From NCBI GenBank assembly GCA_017961015.1, contig JAGCYC010000022.1, positions 1-50,690 on the forward strand: DNA of 50,690 bases, in the 5' to 3' direction. A program made the translations under genes and the position numbers. Numbering within the stretch: the stretch's first letter is position 1; each line of letters begins with the position of its first letter. Shown here in pieces: positions 1 to 8,405 of this stretch. Source of the DNA: Bacteroidales bacterium (GTDB lineage: Bacteria; Bacteroidota; Bacteroidia; Bacteroidales; UBA932). Under the pieces are notes generated by a model. That model made no database searches, was not told the DNA's origin, and saw only the letters and a program-made list of their open reading frames with translations.

Positions 1-383
1 CCGAGAACACCAAGGAGAGATCCGGTAGAGATTACGTCAAAGCGACCATCTTCCTTGAAAAACTTCAAGGATGTTCGCGCATCCGGACAATCCTGGATCT
101 CATCAAAGATAAAGCATGTTTCTCCCGGAACGAAATTCGCGCCATGGATTTGAGTTGAGAGTTCCATCAAAATGTTGTCAACTTCCTTAGAGCCTAGAAA
201 CGCAGCTATGCGCTTTGGCTGCTTAATGAAGTTAAGATAATAAACGTATTTGTAGTTCTCCTCAGCAAACTTACGTGCGATGAAAGTTTTCCCACATTGA
301 CGGAGTCCCATAATTACGAGAGGATTATGGTCTGGAGTGTCCTTCCACTTAATAAGATAGTCTTCTATTTTTCGCCTTAACAT
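1..383 (-). CDS. AAA_14-type ATP-binding protein, 3' part cut by window edge
   Basis: Reading leftwards from an ATG at 383, about 127 codons are open to the window edge without a stop. The product begins MLRRKIEDYL and carries a Walker A motif GLRQCGKT (about residues 26-33), a Walker B CFIFDEIQD (about 90-98) and a sensor-like STGSLLG, the pattern of the AAA_14 (often DUF4143-linked) ATPases common in Bacteroidales and often present in many paralogues. The C-terminal DUF4143 half would lie outside the window. Its cellular role is not established for the family. Codons are visibly AT-richer than in every neighbouring gene (TTT, ATT and AAA frequent), which suggests recent acquisition. It has its own promoter at 404-434. 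I am confident in the ATPase fold, not in any function. Confidence 0.85.
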   Translation of the reverse strand, partial: MLRRKIEDYLIKWKDTPDHNPLVIMGLRQCGKTFIARKFAEENYKYVYYLNFIKQPKRIAAFLGSKEVDNILMELSTQIHGANFVPGETCFIFDEIQDCPDARTSLKFFKEDGRFDVISTGSLLGVL

Positions 384-403
384 ATAAACATATCGTTTTG
401 ATG

Positions 404-434
404 CAAAAATACGTTTTTCTGGGCGAAAAATCAA
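404..434 (-). promoter_or_regulatory. Bacteroidota-type promoter of the left-edge ATPase gene
   Basis: On the minus strand a perfect -7 box TATTTTTG (404-411) lies 20 nt downstream of a TTG (432-434), matching the TTG-N19-21-TAnnTTTG rule for Bacteroidota sigma factor. Transcription would start near 397, giving a leader of about 14 nt before the ATG at 383. Confidence 0.6.
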
Positions 435-443
435 GGGTTCTCA

Positions 444-493
444 CGTTTTTCCGAACGAAAATTATGCGAATCAACCCGTTATTCCGAACGAAT
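444..493. repeat. Pair of direct repeats upstream of the ATPase promoter
   Basis: CGTTTTTCCGAACGAAA (444-460) and CGTTATTCCGAACGAAT (477-493) match at 15 of 17 positions and start 33 bp apart, about three helical turns. They sit just upstream of the ATPase -33 element, where an activator or self-binding regulator would act. The rest of 384-543 is AT-rich spacer, including a small dyad ATAATT/AATTAT at 492-509; I see no gene or clear mnmE terminator in it. Confidence 0.5.
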
Positions 494-543
494 AATTTAC
501 TTTAATTATCTTATTGTGAGCTTATTACGCAAAATTGAGCAAA

Positions 544-1974
544 TTACTTGCCGATGCAGTGGTTCTTGAAGATGTGGTGAAGGATGGTTTCGGGGTCCAG
601 GCCCAGGTCTTTTCCTAGGATGGAATTGATGAAGGACAGGGCACGTCGAAGGTCTTCGGCGACTAAATCGCCTGGGACATTTGCGGACAGTGAAACCTTT
701 ACTTCAGAGAGTGCCGAAGCCGCATTTCGGAGCGCTTCGTAATGCCTGATATTGGTCACAAGGCTGGAAGCGGCATTGGAAATAAGGGACTTTTCAATAC
801 TTGACAGTCTTTTCTTAAGCTCATTGACCGATTCGGAGCTCTTAGATGATATCGCAATGATATCGGCCTTAATATCAGCGTATGAAACAAAATTGTTTAT
901 ATTGGTAACATTTTTGTTAACCTCATTTTCATCCAATAAATCAGCCTTGCTTAGCACGAAAACGAGCTTTTGTGAACGGGTGTCAACTCCGGACAGTATC
1001 TGGGAGACCTGCTGCTGAAGAGACAAAGAGTCTGAAGCGAAGTCCAAAACCCCAAGGACAATTTCGGCCGATGAAAGCTTGCGGTAACTGCGCTCGATAC
1101 CCAGCTTTTCCACGGTGTCGGAGGAGTCCCTGAGACCGGCGGTATCTATGAAACGGAAAGCCACTCCGTCAAGCACTGCAACTTCTTCAACCGTATCACG
1201 GGTGGTACCGGGTATTGCCGATACGATGGCCCTGTCGTCGCCGAGCAGGGCATTGAGCAGGCTGCTCTTTCCGGCATTGGCCACACCGACTATCGCAACC
1301 GGAACTCCGTTCTTTATCATATCGCCCTGGTGGAAAGAGTCGGCAAGGGAATTCACTTGCGACAGGGTGGCTTCCACCAATTCCAAAAGCTGATCCCTTT
1401 TTGCGAATTCCACTTCCTCTTCCGAGAAGTCCAGCTCGAGCTCCAGCAGGGAAGCCATTTCCAGCAGACGCCCCCTCAAGGCTTCCAACTCCTTGGAAAA
1501 TCCACCGCGGAACTGACTCATTGCAATATGGTGGGCAGCTTCAGTAGTGGATGAGATAACATCGGCAACCGATTCTGCCTGAGCGAGGTCCATCTTTCCG
1601 TTCAGGAAGGCACGACGGGTGAATTCCCCGGGCTGCGCAAAGCGGGCACCAGAGGCAAGCAGCAATTCTACAAGACGCTGTACTATATAGCGTGAGGCGT
1701 GAGTGGAAATCTCGACCGAGTCTTCGCCGGTATAGCTCCTGGGGGAGCGGAATACCGATACCAGAACCTGGTCCAAAAGCTCCCCATCGGCTTCATACAC
1801 ATTCCCGTAATGGATAGTGTATCCTTTGGCCGACAAGAGATTACCTTTGCTCACCTTAACCACAGCATCAGCTATTTCCAATGCCTTTTGACCACTGATG
1901 CGCACAATGGAAATTGCCCCGGTCCCTGGAACGGTGGCCGGAGCAACTATGGTATCCTGATAAATACTGTCCAC
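544..1974 (-). CDS. mnmE: tRNA modification GTPase MnmE
   Basis: MnmE works with MnmG (GidA) on the wobble uridine of several tRNAs, adding the carboxymethylaminomethyl-type group at C5 in the cytoplasm. The 476-residue product has the usual family length. The N-terminal tetrahydrofolate-binding domain starts DTIVAPATVPGTGAISIVR. The inserted G domain shows G1 GVANAGKSS (230-238), G2 PGTTRD (255-260), G3 DTAG (277-280) and G4 SKAD (about 345). The protein ends in the diagnostic C-I-G-K (473-476), whose Cys is essential in known MnmE. The start is GTG; no ATG gives a better N-terminus. It begins 9 nt after the rho stop, so it is probably read from the rho promoter. Confidence 0.97.
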   Translation of the reverse strand: MDSIYQDTIVAPATVPGTGAISIVRISGQKALEIADAVVKVSKGNLLSAKGYTIHYGNVYEADGELLDQVLVSVFRSPRSYTGEDSVEISTHASRYIVQRLVELLLASGARFAQPGEFTRRAFLNGKMDLAQAESVADVISSTTEAAHHIAMSQFRGGFSKELEALRGRLLEMASLLELELDFSEEEVEFAKRDQLLELVEATLSQVNSLADSFHQGDMIKNGVPVAIVGVANAGKSSLLNALLGDDRAIVSAIPGTTRDTVEEVAVLDGVAFRFIDTAGLRDSSDTVEKLGIERSYRKLSSAEIVLGVLDFASDSLSLQQQVSQILSGVDTRSQKLVFVLSKADLLDENEVNKNVTNINNFVSYADIKADIIAISSKSSESVNELKKRLSSIEKSLISNAASSLVTNIRHYEALRNAASALSEVKVSLSANVPGDLVAEDLRRALSFINSILGKDLGLDPETILHHIFKNHCIGK

Positions 1975-1983
1975 GTTTAAGTA

Positions 1984-3804
1984 TTAATCGTAACGGCTGA
2001 ATTTGGACATATTGTCTATGAGGTCCTTGTTGGTCTTGAACTCATCCATATGCTGGAGCATCCAGTTCATAGCCTCCACGGCATTCATATCGGAGAGAAG
2101 TTTGCGCAGGATCCATATACGGTTGTTGGTATAGGAATCGTAGAGGAGGTCGTCACGGCGGGTAGAGGAAAGGACCAGGTTAACGGCCGGGAAGATACGC
2201 TTGTTGGACAGGTTGCGGTCCAGCTGGAGTTCCATATTGCCGGTTCCCTTGAATTCCTCGAAGATTACGTCGTCCATCTTGGAACCGGTTTCGGTAAGGG
2301 CGGTAGCCAGGATGGTGAGCGATCCGCCGTTCTCGATATTACGGGCGGCGCCGAAGAAACGTTTGGGCTTCTGGAGCGCGTTGGCATCCACACCGCCGGT
2401 AAGGACCTTGCCGGAAGCGGGCTGCACCGTATTGTAGGCACGTGCAAGGCGGGTGATGGAATCCAGGAGGATGACTACGTCGTGACCGCATTCAACCAGG
2501 CGGCGGGCCTTGTCCAGGACCATATTCGCCACTTTCACGTGATGTTCGGCGGGTTCGTCGAAGGTGGAAGCTACGACCTCCGCCTTTACGCTGCGCTGCA
2601 TATCGGTCACTTCCTCGGGACGTTCGTCAACGAGGAGGATGATTTCATATACTTCCGGGTGATTGTCGGCTATTGCGTTGGCTATAGCCTTCAGGAGCAT
2701 AGTCTTACCGGTTTTGGGCTGAGCCACGATAAGGCCGCGCTGTCCCTTGCCGATAGGAGTGAACATATCCACTATACGGATGGACTGATCCTTCTCGTGT
2801 CCGTGGCCAAGAAGATTGAACTTCTCGGTAGGGAAAAGGGGAGTGAGGAAGTCGAAGGGGACACGGTCGCGTACAAAATCGGGCGTACGGCCGTTTATAT
2901 AGTTGATTTTGACCAGCGGAAAGTATTTGTCGCCTTCGCGGGGAGGACGGATTTCACCGGTCACGGTGTCGCCGTTCTTGAGGGCGTTCTGCTTTATCTG
3001 CTGCTGCGAGACATAGATGTCGTCGGGGGAGTTGAGATAGTTGTAGTCGGATGAGCGCAGGAAGCCGTAACCGTCGGGCATTACTTCCAGAACGCCGGTA
3101 GCCTCCACAGCGCCTTCGAATTCTATCTTCTGCGGCTTGGGAGCCTGCTGGGGGGCAGCACCCTGCTGATTCTGCTGATTCTGACGGTTCTTCTTTTTCT
3201 GCTGCTGCCTTTCCTGCTGAGAGACAGGATCGGCCTTTATTTCCTCGAAGAGTTCGTTGATGAACTTGGTCTCCTTTACCGGAGCGGCCTGGGGTTCTTC
3301 GGTCTTGGGGGCGGCATCAGCGGCCTTGGCGGCCAGTTCGGCCTTGCTCTTGCGACCACGCTTCTTGGCGGCAGGGGCGCCTTCTTCCTTCTTTGCAGAG
3401 GGCTCCGCAGGGGCTGTGGCCTGAGGCTGAGCCGAGGCCTGGGCGGGCTGCTCTGCAGGCTTTTCGGCCTTCTTCCTGCCACGTTTCTTGGCTTCGGGGG
3501 CAGGAGCATCGGACTTGGGGGCATCGGCAGCCTTGGGGGCGGCGTTCTCTGCAGCGGGAGCAGCCTTGGGAGCCGCCGGTGCAGGGGCAGCATCGGCATT
3601 CTTGCGGGGGCGTCCGGGGCGTTTTGCCTTTTTGGGCGTATCCTCAGGACTTTTATGGGATTCTATTACGGCCTGGGCGTCGAGAATGGCAAAGCCGAGA
3701 GTGGCACGGTCCATCTTCTTTGCGCCCTTGATTTCGAGCTTCTCTCCAAGTGCCTGGAGCTGCTCTTCACTCATTGCATTGAGTTCGTATAAGCTTAGGG
3801 GCAT
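1984..3804 (-). CDS. rho: Transcription termination factor Rho with long disordered insertion
   Basis: Rho is the hexameric RNA-dependent ATPase that ends transcription of untranslated RNA. Residues 1-50 form the Rho N-terminal helical domain. Residues about 51-228 are a low-complexity A/P/K/E/Q-rich insertion with three basic AT-hook-like patches (KRPGRPRK 61-68, KKRGRKK 106-112, KKRGRKS 147-153). The RNA-binding cold-shock-like domain follows (about 231-305, with DGYGFLR). The motor domain has Walker A QPKTGKT (362-368), Walker B DVVILLD (442-448) and the RLARAYN Q-loop region, ending SKFSRYD. Bacteroidetes Rho proteins typically carry such an insertion; in Bacteroides thetaiotaomicron it is reported to drive phase separation. 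The ATG start gives a complete N-domain. It has its own promoter and a hairpin leader, with mnmE downstream. Confidence 0.98.
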   Translation of the reverse strand: MPLSLYELNAMSEEQLQALGEKLEIKGAKKMDRATLGFAILDAQAVIESHKSPEDTPKKAKRPGRPRKNADAAPAPAAPKAAPAAENAAPKAADAPKSDAPAPEAKKRGRKKAEKPAEQPAQASAQPQATAPAEPSAKKEEGAPAAKKRGRKSKAELAAKAADAAPKTEEPQAAPVKETKFINELFEEIKADPVSQQERQQQKKKNRQNQQNQQGAAPQQAPKPQKIEFEGAVEATGVLEVMPDGYGFLRSSDYNYLNSPDDIYVSQQQIKQNALKNGDTVTGEIRPPREGDKYFPLVKINYINGRTPDFVRDRVPFDFLTPLFPTEKFNLLGHGHEKDQSIRIVDMFTPIGKGQRGLIVAQPKTGKTMLLKAIANAIADNHPEVYEIILLVDERPEEVTDMQRSVKAEVVASTFDEPAEHHVKVANMVLDKARRLVECGHDVVILLDSITRLARAYNTVQPASGKVLTGGVDANALQKPKRFFGAARNIENGGSLTILATALTETGSKMDDVIFEEFKGTGNMELQLDRNLSNKRIFPAVNLVLSSTRRDDLLYDSYTNNRIWILRKLLSDMNAVEAMNWMLQHMDEFKTNKDLIDNMSKFSRYD

Positions 3805-3830
3805 AAATATGAAAAAATATCAATTAGAAC

Positions 3831-3849
3831 GGATTCCGAACGGAATTCC
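3831..3849 (-). promoter_or_regulatory. Hairpin in the rho leader RNA
   Basis: Within the predicted leader (about 43 nt) the transcript can fold 5' GGAATTCC-GTTC-GGAATCC 3', a seven-pair stem with one bulged A and a four-base loop. It lies directly after the inferred transcription start and 26 nt before the ATG. The family commonly autoregulates rho by attenuation in other phyla; a link here is inference. The lower stem GGAATTCC is itself a palindrome, so a protein-binding dyad is an alternative. Confidence 0.45.
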
Positions 3850-3853
3850 GATG

Positions 3854-3885
3854 CAAATATAAGCATTATTTTAGAATACGCAAAA
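3854..3885 (-). promoter_or_regulatory. Promoter of rho-mnmE
   Basis: Minus strand: -33 TTTTG (3881-3885), a 19-nt spacer and a perfect -7 box TATATTTG (3854-3861). The start would be near 3847. The -33 element begins directly after the lptD stop codon (3886-3888), so rho is separately transcribed from lptD. Confidence 0.75.
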
Positions 3886-6765
3886 CTACTGGAGCATATT
3901 GTCCATATAGGACTCGCTCTTTTTGAATCTGAGCAGGTCGGCCAGGGCGGCGGCGTTGGCGGCGATACGGAAACTGTAGGACTTCCACATACCCATAGGC
4001 ACCCAGCTTACCGCAATGTTGAAGCAATGCAGGTCGTAGGTTGCGCTGAACTGGGTAGTGGTGAAACGCATAGCCATAACGTCGAAGCCGGACTGGGCCT
4101 GAATGCTCATCCGGGGCGACAGCTTGATGTTGCCGCTTATATTGAGCGTCTGCGTATACCGTTTATTCTCAATAAGTTCCTTTGTAGCAGCCTGATAGGT
4201 GTAGCTCTTGCTGTAATTGAAGCTGTAACTGAAATTCACCGACCAGGGGGCATTGGGGTTCATATAGTACACATAGCCTCCCGGGATGTACTCTCCGGTA
4301 ATGGGGTGATAGTAGATGCGCTGGTAGGAGTTTGCGTCGTTCTGTCCGGCCGATGTCCCGCCCTTGGTGCCGTCGTTTCCGTCAATGGAACCCTTGCCGT
4401 TGAGGGAGAAGGAGGCCGATATGGAAGCGTTGGTAAGCCGTGCAGGCACGCCGGTCTTGGCTATGTTGAAGCGGTTGTAGCGCTTGCCCTTCTCGTCGAT
4501 GGCGTAGGGGTCGAAGTTCATATTACCGCTGATATTGACCTTGTTGAAGAGGTTGGTACTCGCCGTGACGCCGATATTCTGCATCTTCATCGAATCGGCC
4601 AGGAAGTTATAGCTGGTGCTGAAGTTCAGCTGGTCCAGGAGCTTTACCTTCTTGCTGCCTGTGCCGGTGGTATCCCTCAGGTTGCGCACCTTGGCTTCCA
4701 GGTTGTTTCCCAGCTGGAGTTGCATGGTTCCCGTCTTGCCCTTTCCGGGAGGGGATACCGAATTGTGATGTCCGGGTACGCTATAAATATTGTACTGGGA
4801 AGGGGCGTGGTAGGTACCACGCTCGTCATAATAGGCCTCCAGCTCTCTCCAGCCGTTGAAATGGGTGGCCTTGTCCGGGCTGTAGCTCAGGGATACGGAA
4901 GGCTTTATGACGTGCCTTATGGCCTGTATCCGTCTGTGCTTGCCGAAGTTGAACATACCGTAGATCTGGGTGCTCAGGTTCAAGCTCCCGGAATAGGTGT
5001 GGGTCATACCGAAAGCATTGAAGGCCGTACCGGGATCGGAAACCACCTTCTGTGCCCATACCTCGTTGCCTTCCTTATCGCTCACCATTACGGGATTGCC
5101 GCCGGAATCAACCACGTTCTGAAGATACTGTGAGCCTTTGGAGAACATCCAGTTCATACCGTAGGACACATTGGGCGTCACGTTGATGTACTTGAGAAGG
5201 CTGAAGTTGGGCAGGCCGATCTGGAAGGTATGGCTCATACCGTTGTTCATCAGGTTCAGGGCCTTTACTCCCAGGGAATCGCCGATTTCCTTAACCCTGT
5301 AGTTCTGTCCGGTATTGTTCTGGGCTATTACGTGCTGGCCGTCCTCCATCACAAAGTCCTGGAGTTCGCGGAGCTTGAAGCTGATCCTGTTCTGGAAGGA
5401 GGAGGAATAGCCGAAGGAAATCTTTTCATAGGCCCTTTCCTTTCCGACCCTTACCTTGCGTTTGAAGGGATAGAAGCGGGTGACCGAAAGGGATATGTTG
5501 GGCAGCGTGAAAGAGTAACTGGAGTCCCTTGAGTTCTGGTTATGCAGGGCGTTGACGCTCAGGTTGAACTTGCCGTTCCAGTTATGCGAATAGGAGATTG
5601 AGGAGTTTATCTGGTTTTGCTGTGCCTCCTGGACCGAACGCGAATTGTAACGGCTGTTGGAAGGTGACGAGAAGTTCACCGATGCCGTAAACGATGTTCC
5701 CGGATGTGCCTTCGGGTCCTGTGAGTGGGTCCAGCGGAGGCCGAAGTTCTGCGACTGATAGAAGTCTGCGCTGCCCTTTTCACCTGCCTGGTCATTTGAG
5801 AAGGTGAGGGAAAGGGAACCGTTGAACTTGTAATTGACCTTGTAACGGGTATTCAGGTCTACCGACCAGGAGCCGAGGGTAAAATAGCTTCCGGTAAGGG
5901 AGAGGTCGAAATGGTCGCCGAAGACGAAGTACATACCGGCGTCGCGGACGAAGAAGCCTCGTGCCTGTTCCTCGCCGAAGGTGGGCATCAGGAGGCCGGT
6001 GGCACGGCTTGGCTTTTCAGGGACAAAGCCGAAAGGCAGGATGATAGGGAAGGCGGGGACACCTGCTATCACCGGCCAGGCTGGGCCGAAAACGGTTTTC
6101 TGCGTAGGCTTGGTTATTACCTTAGCCATAGAGAGCTTAAGGTAGTAATGCGGTTCCTCAAGGTCACAGACCGTGTACATACCCTTTTCCATATTGATGG
6201 ACTTGTCCGGCATCATCTTGATCTTCTGCCCCTGGAGCAGGCCTTCCTGCTCCTTGGTAACCATATTGGTGATGCGTGCCTTGCGGGTTTCGAAATTGTA
6301 GTAGACCTTGTCCATCTTGTAGGTCTGCCCGCCCTGGGTCATCTCCGGCAGGCCCACCATCTCTCCGCTTACAGGATCCTTCCGGCCGCAGGCATAGACT
6401 ATGTTCGTAGCCATATCATACTCGATGTAATCGGCCGTAAGTTTCATATCCTGATAGGATACGGTGGCACCTCCGTAATAATAAATTATGCGTTTTCCGT
6501 CGGAGAAATCGGTGATAATGGAGTCCTTGGCGGTGGTAAAGGCGGGACGCTCCAGGGAACTCTTGCTGAGCATCGCAATGGAGTCCTTCCTTGCAGTACG
6601 TACGGAGTCCGCGCGCCTGAGGGAATCCAGATGGGCGACAAAGGCTGAATCGGCCTGGTTTTCCCTGAGCAGGCTGTCCCTCCGGGAGTGCTCCTGGGAA
6701 AGGGCAGCAAGAGGGAGCAGCAGCAAAAGGGCCGCCGTCAGATATTGCCGAAACTTCCTTGTCAT
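3886..6765 (-). CDS. lptD: Outer-membrane LPS-assembly protein LptD (OstA-like)
   Basis: LptD with LptE inserts lipopolysaccharide into the outer leaflet. The product (959 residues from the ATG at 6765) has a signal peptide (MTRKFRQYL, hydrophobic L-rich core, cleavage after ALSQ), a charged stretch, then an OstA/LptA-like beta-jellyroll (IIYYYGGATVSYQDMKLTADYIEYD) and a very long aromatic- and Asn-rich C-terminal region typical of a large beta-barrel (LptD_2 type of Bacteroidota). An open frame extends nine codons upstream to a TTG at 6792, but that TTG lies inside the promoter -7 box, so I use the ATG. It is divergent from the amidase gene; both are envelope-biogenesis functions. Length fits Bacteroidota homologues. 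Confidence 0.88.
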   Translation of the reverse strand: MTRKFRQYLTAALLLLLPLAALSQEHSRRDSLLRENQADSAFVAHLDSLRRADSVRTARKDSIAMLSKSSLERPAFTTAKDSIITDFSDGKRIIYYYGGATVSYQDMKLTADYIEYDMATNIVYACGRKDPVSGEMVGLPEMTQGGQTYKMDKVYYNFETRKARITNMVTKEQEGLLQGQKIKMMPDKSINMEKGMYTVCDLEEPHYYLKLSMAKVITKPTQKTVFGPAWPVIAGVPAFPIILPFGFVPEKPSRATGLLMPTFGEEQARGFFVRDAGMYFVFGDHFDLSLTGSYFTLGSWSVDLNTRYKVNYKFNGSLSLTFSNDQAGEKGSADFYQSQNFGLRWTHSQDPKAHPGTSFTASVNFSSPSNSRYNSRSVQEAQQNQINSSISYSHNWNGKFNLSVNALHNQNSRDSSYSFTLPNISLSVTRFYPFKRKVRVGKERAYEKISFGYSSSFQNRISFKLRELQDFVMEDGQHVIAQNNTGQNYRVKEIGDSLGVKALNLMNNGMSHTFQIGLPNFSLLKYINVTPNVSYGMNWMFSKGSQYLQNVVDSGGNPVMVSDKEGNEVWAQKVVSDPGTAFNAFGMTHTYSGSLNLSTQIYGMFNFGKHRRIQAIRHVIKPSVSLSYSPDKATHFNGWRELEAYYDERGTYHAPSQYNIYSVPGHHNSVSPPGKGKTGTMQLQLGNNLEAKVRNLRDTTGTGSKKVKLLDQLNFSTSYNFLADSMKMQNIGVTASTNLFNKVNISGNMNFDPYAIDEKGKRYNRFNIAKTGVPARLTNASISASFSLNGKGSIDGNDGTKGGTSAGQNDANSYQRIYYHPITGEYIPGGYVYYMNPNAPWSVNFSYSFNYSKSYTYQAATKELIENKRYTQTLNISGNIKLSPRMSIQAQSGFDVMAMRFTTTQFSATYDLHCFNIAVSWVPMGMWKSYSFRIAANAAALADLLRFKKSESYMDNMLQ

Positions 6766-6789
6766 TCGCGATTTTTTGCTAAATTTGTG

Positions 6790-6836
6790 CAAAAATACAA
6801 TTTACAAAAATACATCTAATTCTACAATTTTCAAAA
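6790..6836 (-). promoter_or_regulatory. lptD promoter with two tandem -7 boxes
   Basis: Two perfect TATTTTTG boxes lie on the minus strand at 6790-6797 and 6805-6812. The distal one has a TTTTG-like -33 (6832-6836) with a 19-nt spacer. Starts near 6783 or 6798 give leaders of about 18-33 nt to the ATG at 6765. I see no convincing plus-strand box for the divergent amidase gene. Confidence 0.55.
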
Positions 6837-6846
6837 CCGAGCTGCC

Positions 6847-8115
6847 ATGAAATCCTTACTGCGCCCCTTTCTTGCAGTGATTGCCGCCCTTGCTTTTGCA
6901 ATCCCCGTGCCCGCACAGGCTCCCGGTGTAAAGCTTCGTACGGTAGTCATCGACCCGGGACACGGCGGCAAGGACTCCGGCTGCGTAAGCCGTGACAAGC
7001 AGACTTACGAAAAGACCATCACCCTGGATATCGGCACCAAGCTGGCAAAGAAGATAGCAGCCGCCTATCCGGACGTAAATGTGGTGATGACACGCTCGGA
7101 AGACGTTTTCGTAGAATTGGAGAAAAGGGCTGTAACCGCCAACAACGCCCACGCAAACCTCTTCATTTCCATACACGTAAACTCCGTGGACAAGGGGACT
7201 ACGGCTAACGGTTACTCCATCCATTGCCTGGGGCAGTCGGCCCGAAAGGGGAACGACCTCTTTTCCAAGAACCTCGACCTGGTAAAGCGCGAGAACTCCG
7301 TGATCCGCCTGGAGGACAACTATTCCACACGCTACCAGGGCTTCAACCCCGACGACGAGCAGTCCTACATCCTTTTCAACCTGATGCAGAACGCCCATCT
7401 CGGGAACAGCCTGGCCTTCGCGGGAGACGTAGCCACGGCTATGGGCAGCGACCCAATCCGTACCAGCAGGGGAGTCCATCAGGATCCTTTCTGGGTGCTC
7501 TGGCGTACAGCAATGCCCTCCGTGCTGATAGAAGTCGGCTTTATCACCAACCCCGACGATCTCCAGACAATGAGATCGGCCGATGGCCGCGAAGCCATAG
7601 CCGACAACCTGCTTAATGCCTTCGCCCAGTTCAAGTTCCGCTACGACGGCACCCCTGTTCCTGACTTCCCCAAACGTACTGCCGCGCCTGCGGCTCCGCT
7701 TGCTGAGCCCGTCGAAGCAAAGCCCGTCGAAGCAAAGCCTGCCGAAACGCCTGCTGCCGAGCCTGCCGAAGCAAAACCCGTCGAAACACCTGTTGCCGAG
7801 CCCGTCGAAGCAAAACCCGCCGAAACTGTTTCCGAACCCGCCGAAGCAAAACCGGCCGAAGCAACCCCTGACAACTACGCCGGCCCGGTGTACGGAACAC
7901 AGATCCTGGCTATCGGAAGGGAGATGGATCCGTCCGACGAATTCTTCCGCGGCTACAAGGTCAGATGCATCCGAAGCGGACGTCTGAACAAGTATGTGAC
8001 CGGCATCTCCGAGTCGTTGGAAAGTGCAAGGAAAAATTTTGCCGAAATCCGCAAATTTTTCCCGGATGCATATATGGTAAAAATCCAGGATGATATCTCC
8101 GTTCCCGTACGTTGA
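6847..8115 (+). CDS. Periplasmic N-acetylmuramoyl-L-alanine amidase with SPOR-like C-terminus
   Basis: This zinc enzyme cleaves the amide bond between MurNAc and the stem peptide and normally serves daughter-cell separation. After a signal peptide (cleavage near VPAQA, about residue 25) comes an Amidase_3 domain: DPGHGGKDSG with ligand H39, YEKTI with ligand E55, SIHVN with ligand H110, and the catalytic Glu in LIEVGFITN. Residues about 287-340 form a P-A/V-E-A-K repeat linker. The last 75 residues (YGTQILAIG ... KVRCIRSGRLNKYV ... FPDAYMVKI) look like a SPOR-type septal-peptidoglycan-binding domain, though I assign that by pattern only. 422 residues is usual for Bacteroidales homologues. It is divergent from lptD, and its 3' end precedes the dnaA leader. 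Confidence 0.9.
   Translation: MKSLLRPFLAVIAALAFAIPVPAQAPGVKLRTVVIDPGHGGKDSGCVSRDKQTYEKTITLDIGTKLAKKIAAAYPDVNVVMTRSEDVFVELEKRAVTANNAHANLFISIHVNSVDKGTTANGYSIHCLGQSARKGNDLFSKNLDLVKRENSVIRLEDNYSTRYQGFNPDDEQSYILFNLMQNAHLGNSLAFAGDVATAMGSDPIRTSRGVHQDPFWVLWRTAMPSVLIEVGFITNPDDLQTMRSADGREAIADNLLNAFAQFKFRYDGTPVPDFPKRTAAPAAPLAEPVEAKPVEAKPAETPAAEPAEAKPVETPVAEPVEAKPAETVSEPAEAKPAEATPDNYAGPVYGTQILAIGREMDPSDEFFRGYKVRCIRSGRLNKYVTGISESLESARKNFAEIRKFFPDAYMVKIQDDISVPVR
7705..7866 (+). repeat. Degenerate 15-bp coding repeats in the amidase linker
   Basis: About ten imperfect copies of a 15-bp unit of the form GCCGAAGCAAAACCC, some shortened or changed, encode P-(V/A)-E-(A/T)-(K/P) pentapeptides. The array makes a flexible, charged spacer between the amidase and the C-terminal domain. 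Copy number could vary by slippage or recombination. Confidence 0.75.
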
Positions 8116-8405
8116 TTTTTTGCCACTACAGGCCTCTGGAAAAAGGGAAAAACGGCATTTCGCTTATTTAAAAAGATTCTAAATAAGAATATTTGATTCT
8201 TATATCTCTATCGCTAATACAAAATTGCAAATTACTGATTCTCAATATAATATTAAAATAAGACAAAAGGACCTCCCAGCTTAATTCTAAGTAAAAAAAA
8301 TATTATAAACAATAGCAATTGCATTTTTTTATAAAAAAATTTTCTACCATTTTTGCATTCGCGTTTTAACTAACCAAAGCACAGTCATAAACCCTATTTA
8401 TCCGG
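8116..8405. promoter_or_regulatory. AT-rich dnaA upstream region with dyads and a weak -7 box
   Basis: This 290-bp gap is far AT-richer than its flanks. It holds an 8-bp perfect inverted repeat ATAAGAAT/ATTCTTAT (8183-8203), three GATTCT copies (8175, 8195, 8237), a palindrome GCAATTGC (8315-8322) and a 16-bp T7-AT-A7 dyad (8324-8339). A one-mismatch -7 box CATTTTTG (8348-8355) would start dnaA mRNA near 8362. No TTATCCACA-type DnaA box is present on either strand, so I do not call an origin. No open frame of note is visible. Confidence 0.5.

Noticed and set aside
2050-3054. Open frame opposite rho
   Set aside because: Antisense to the conserved Rho motor domain; no recognisable protein features.
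4027-5133. Open frame opposite lptD
   Set aside because: A shadow of a beta-barrel coding region with a regular codon pattern; no promoter or conserved motif.
6766-6792. TTG start extending LptD by nine residues
   Set aside because: The TTG lies inside a perfect -7 promoter box, so it is probably upstream of the transcript; the ATG at 6765 starts a normal signal peptide.
7705-7866. CRISPR array
   Set aside because: The repeats are 15 bp, in frame, without spacers, and encode a Pro/Glu/Ala/Lys linker.
8116-8405. Chromosomal origin oriC
   Set aside because: AT-rich and next to dnaA, but no DnaA box (TTATCCACA or one mismatch) was found on either strand.
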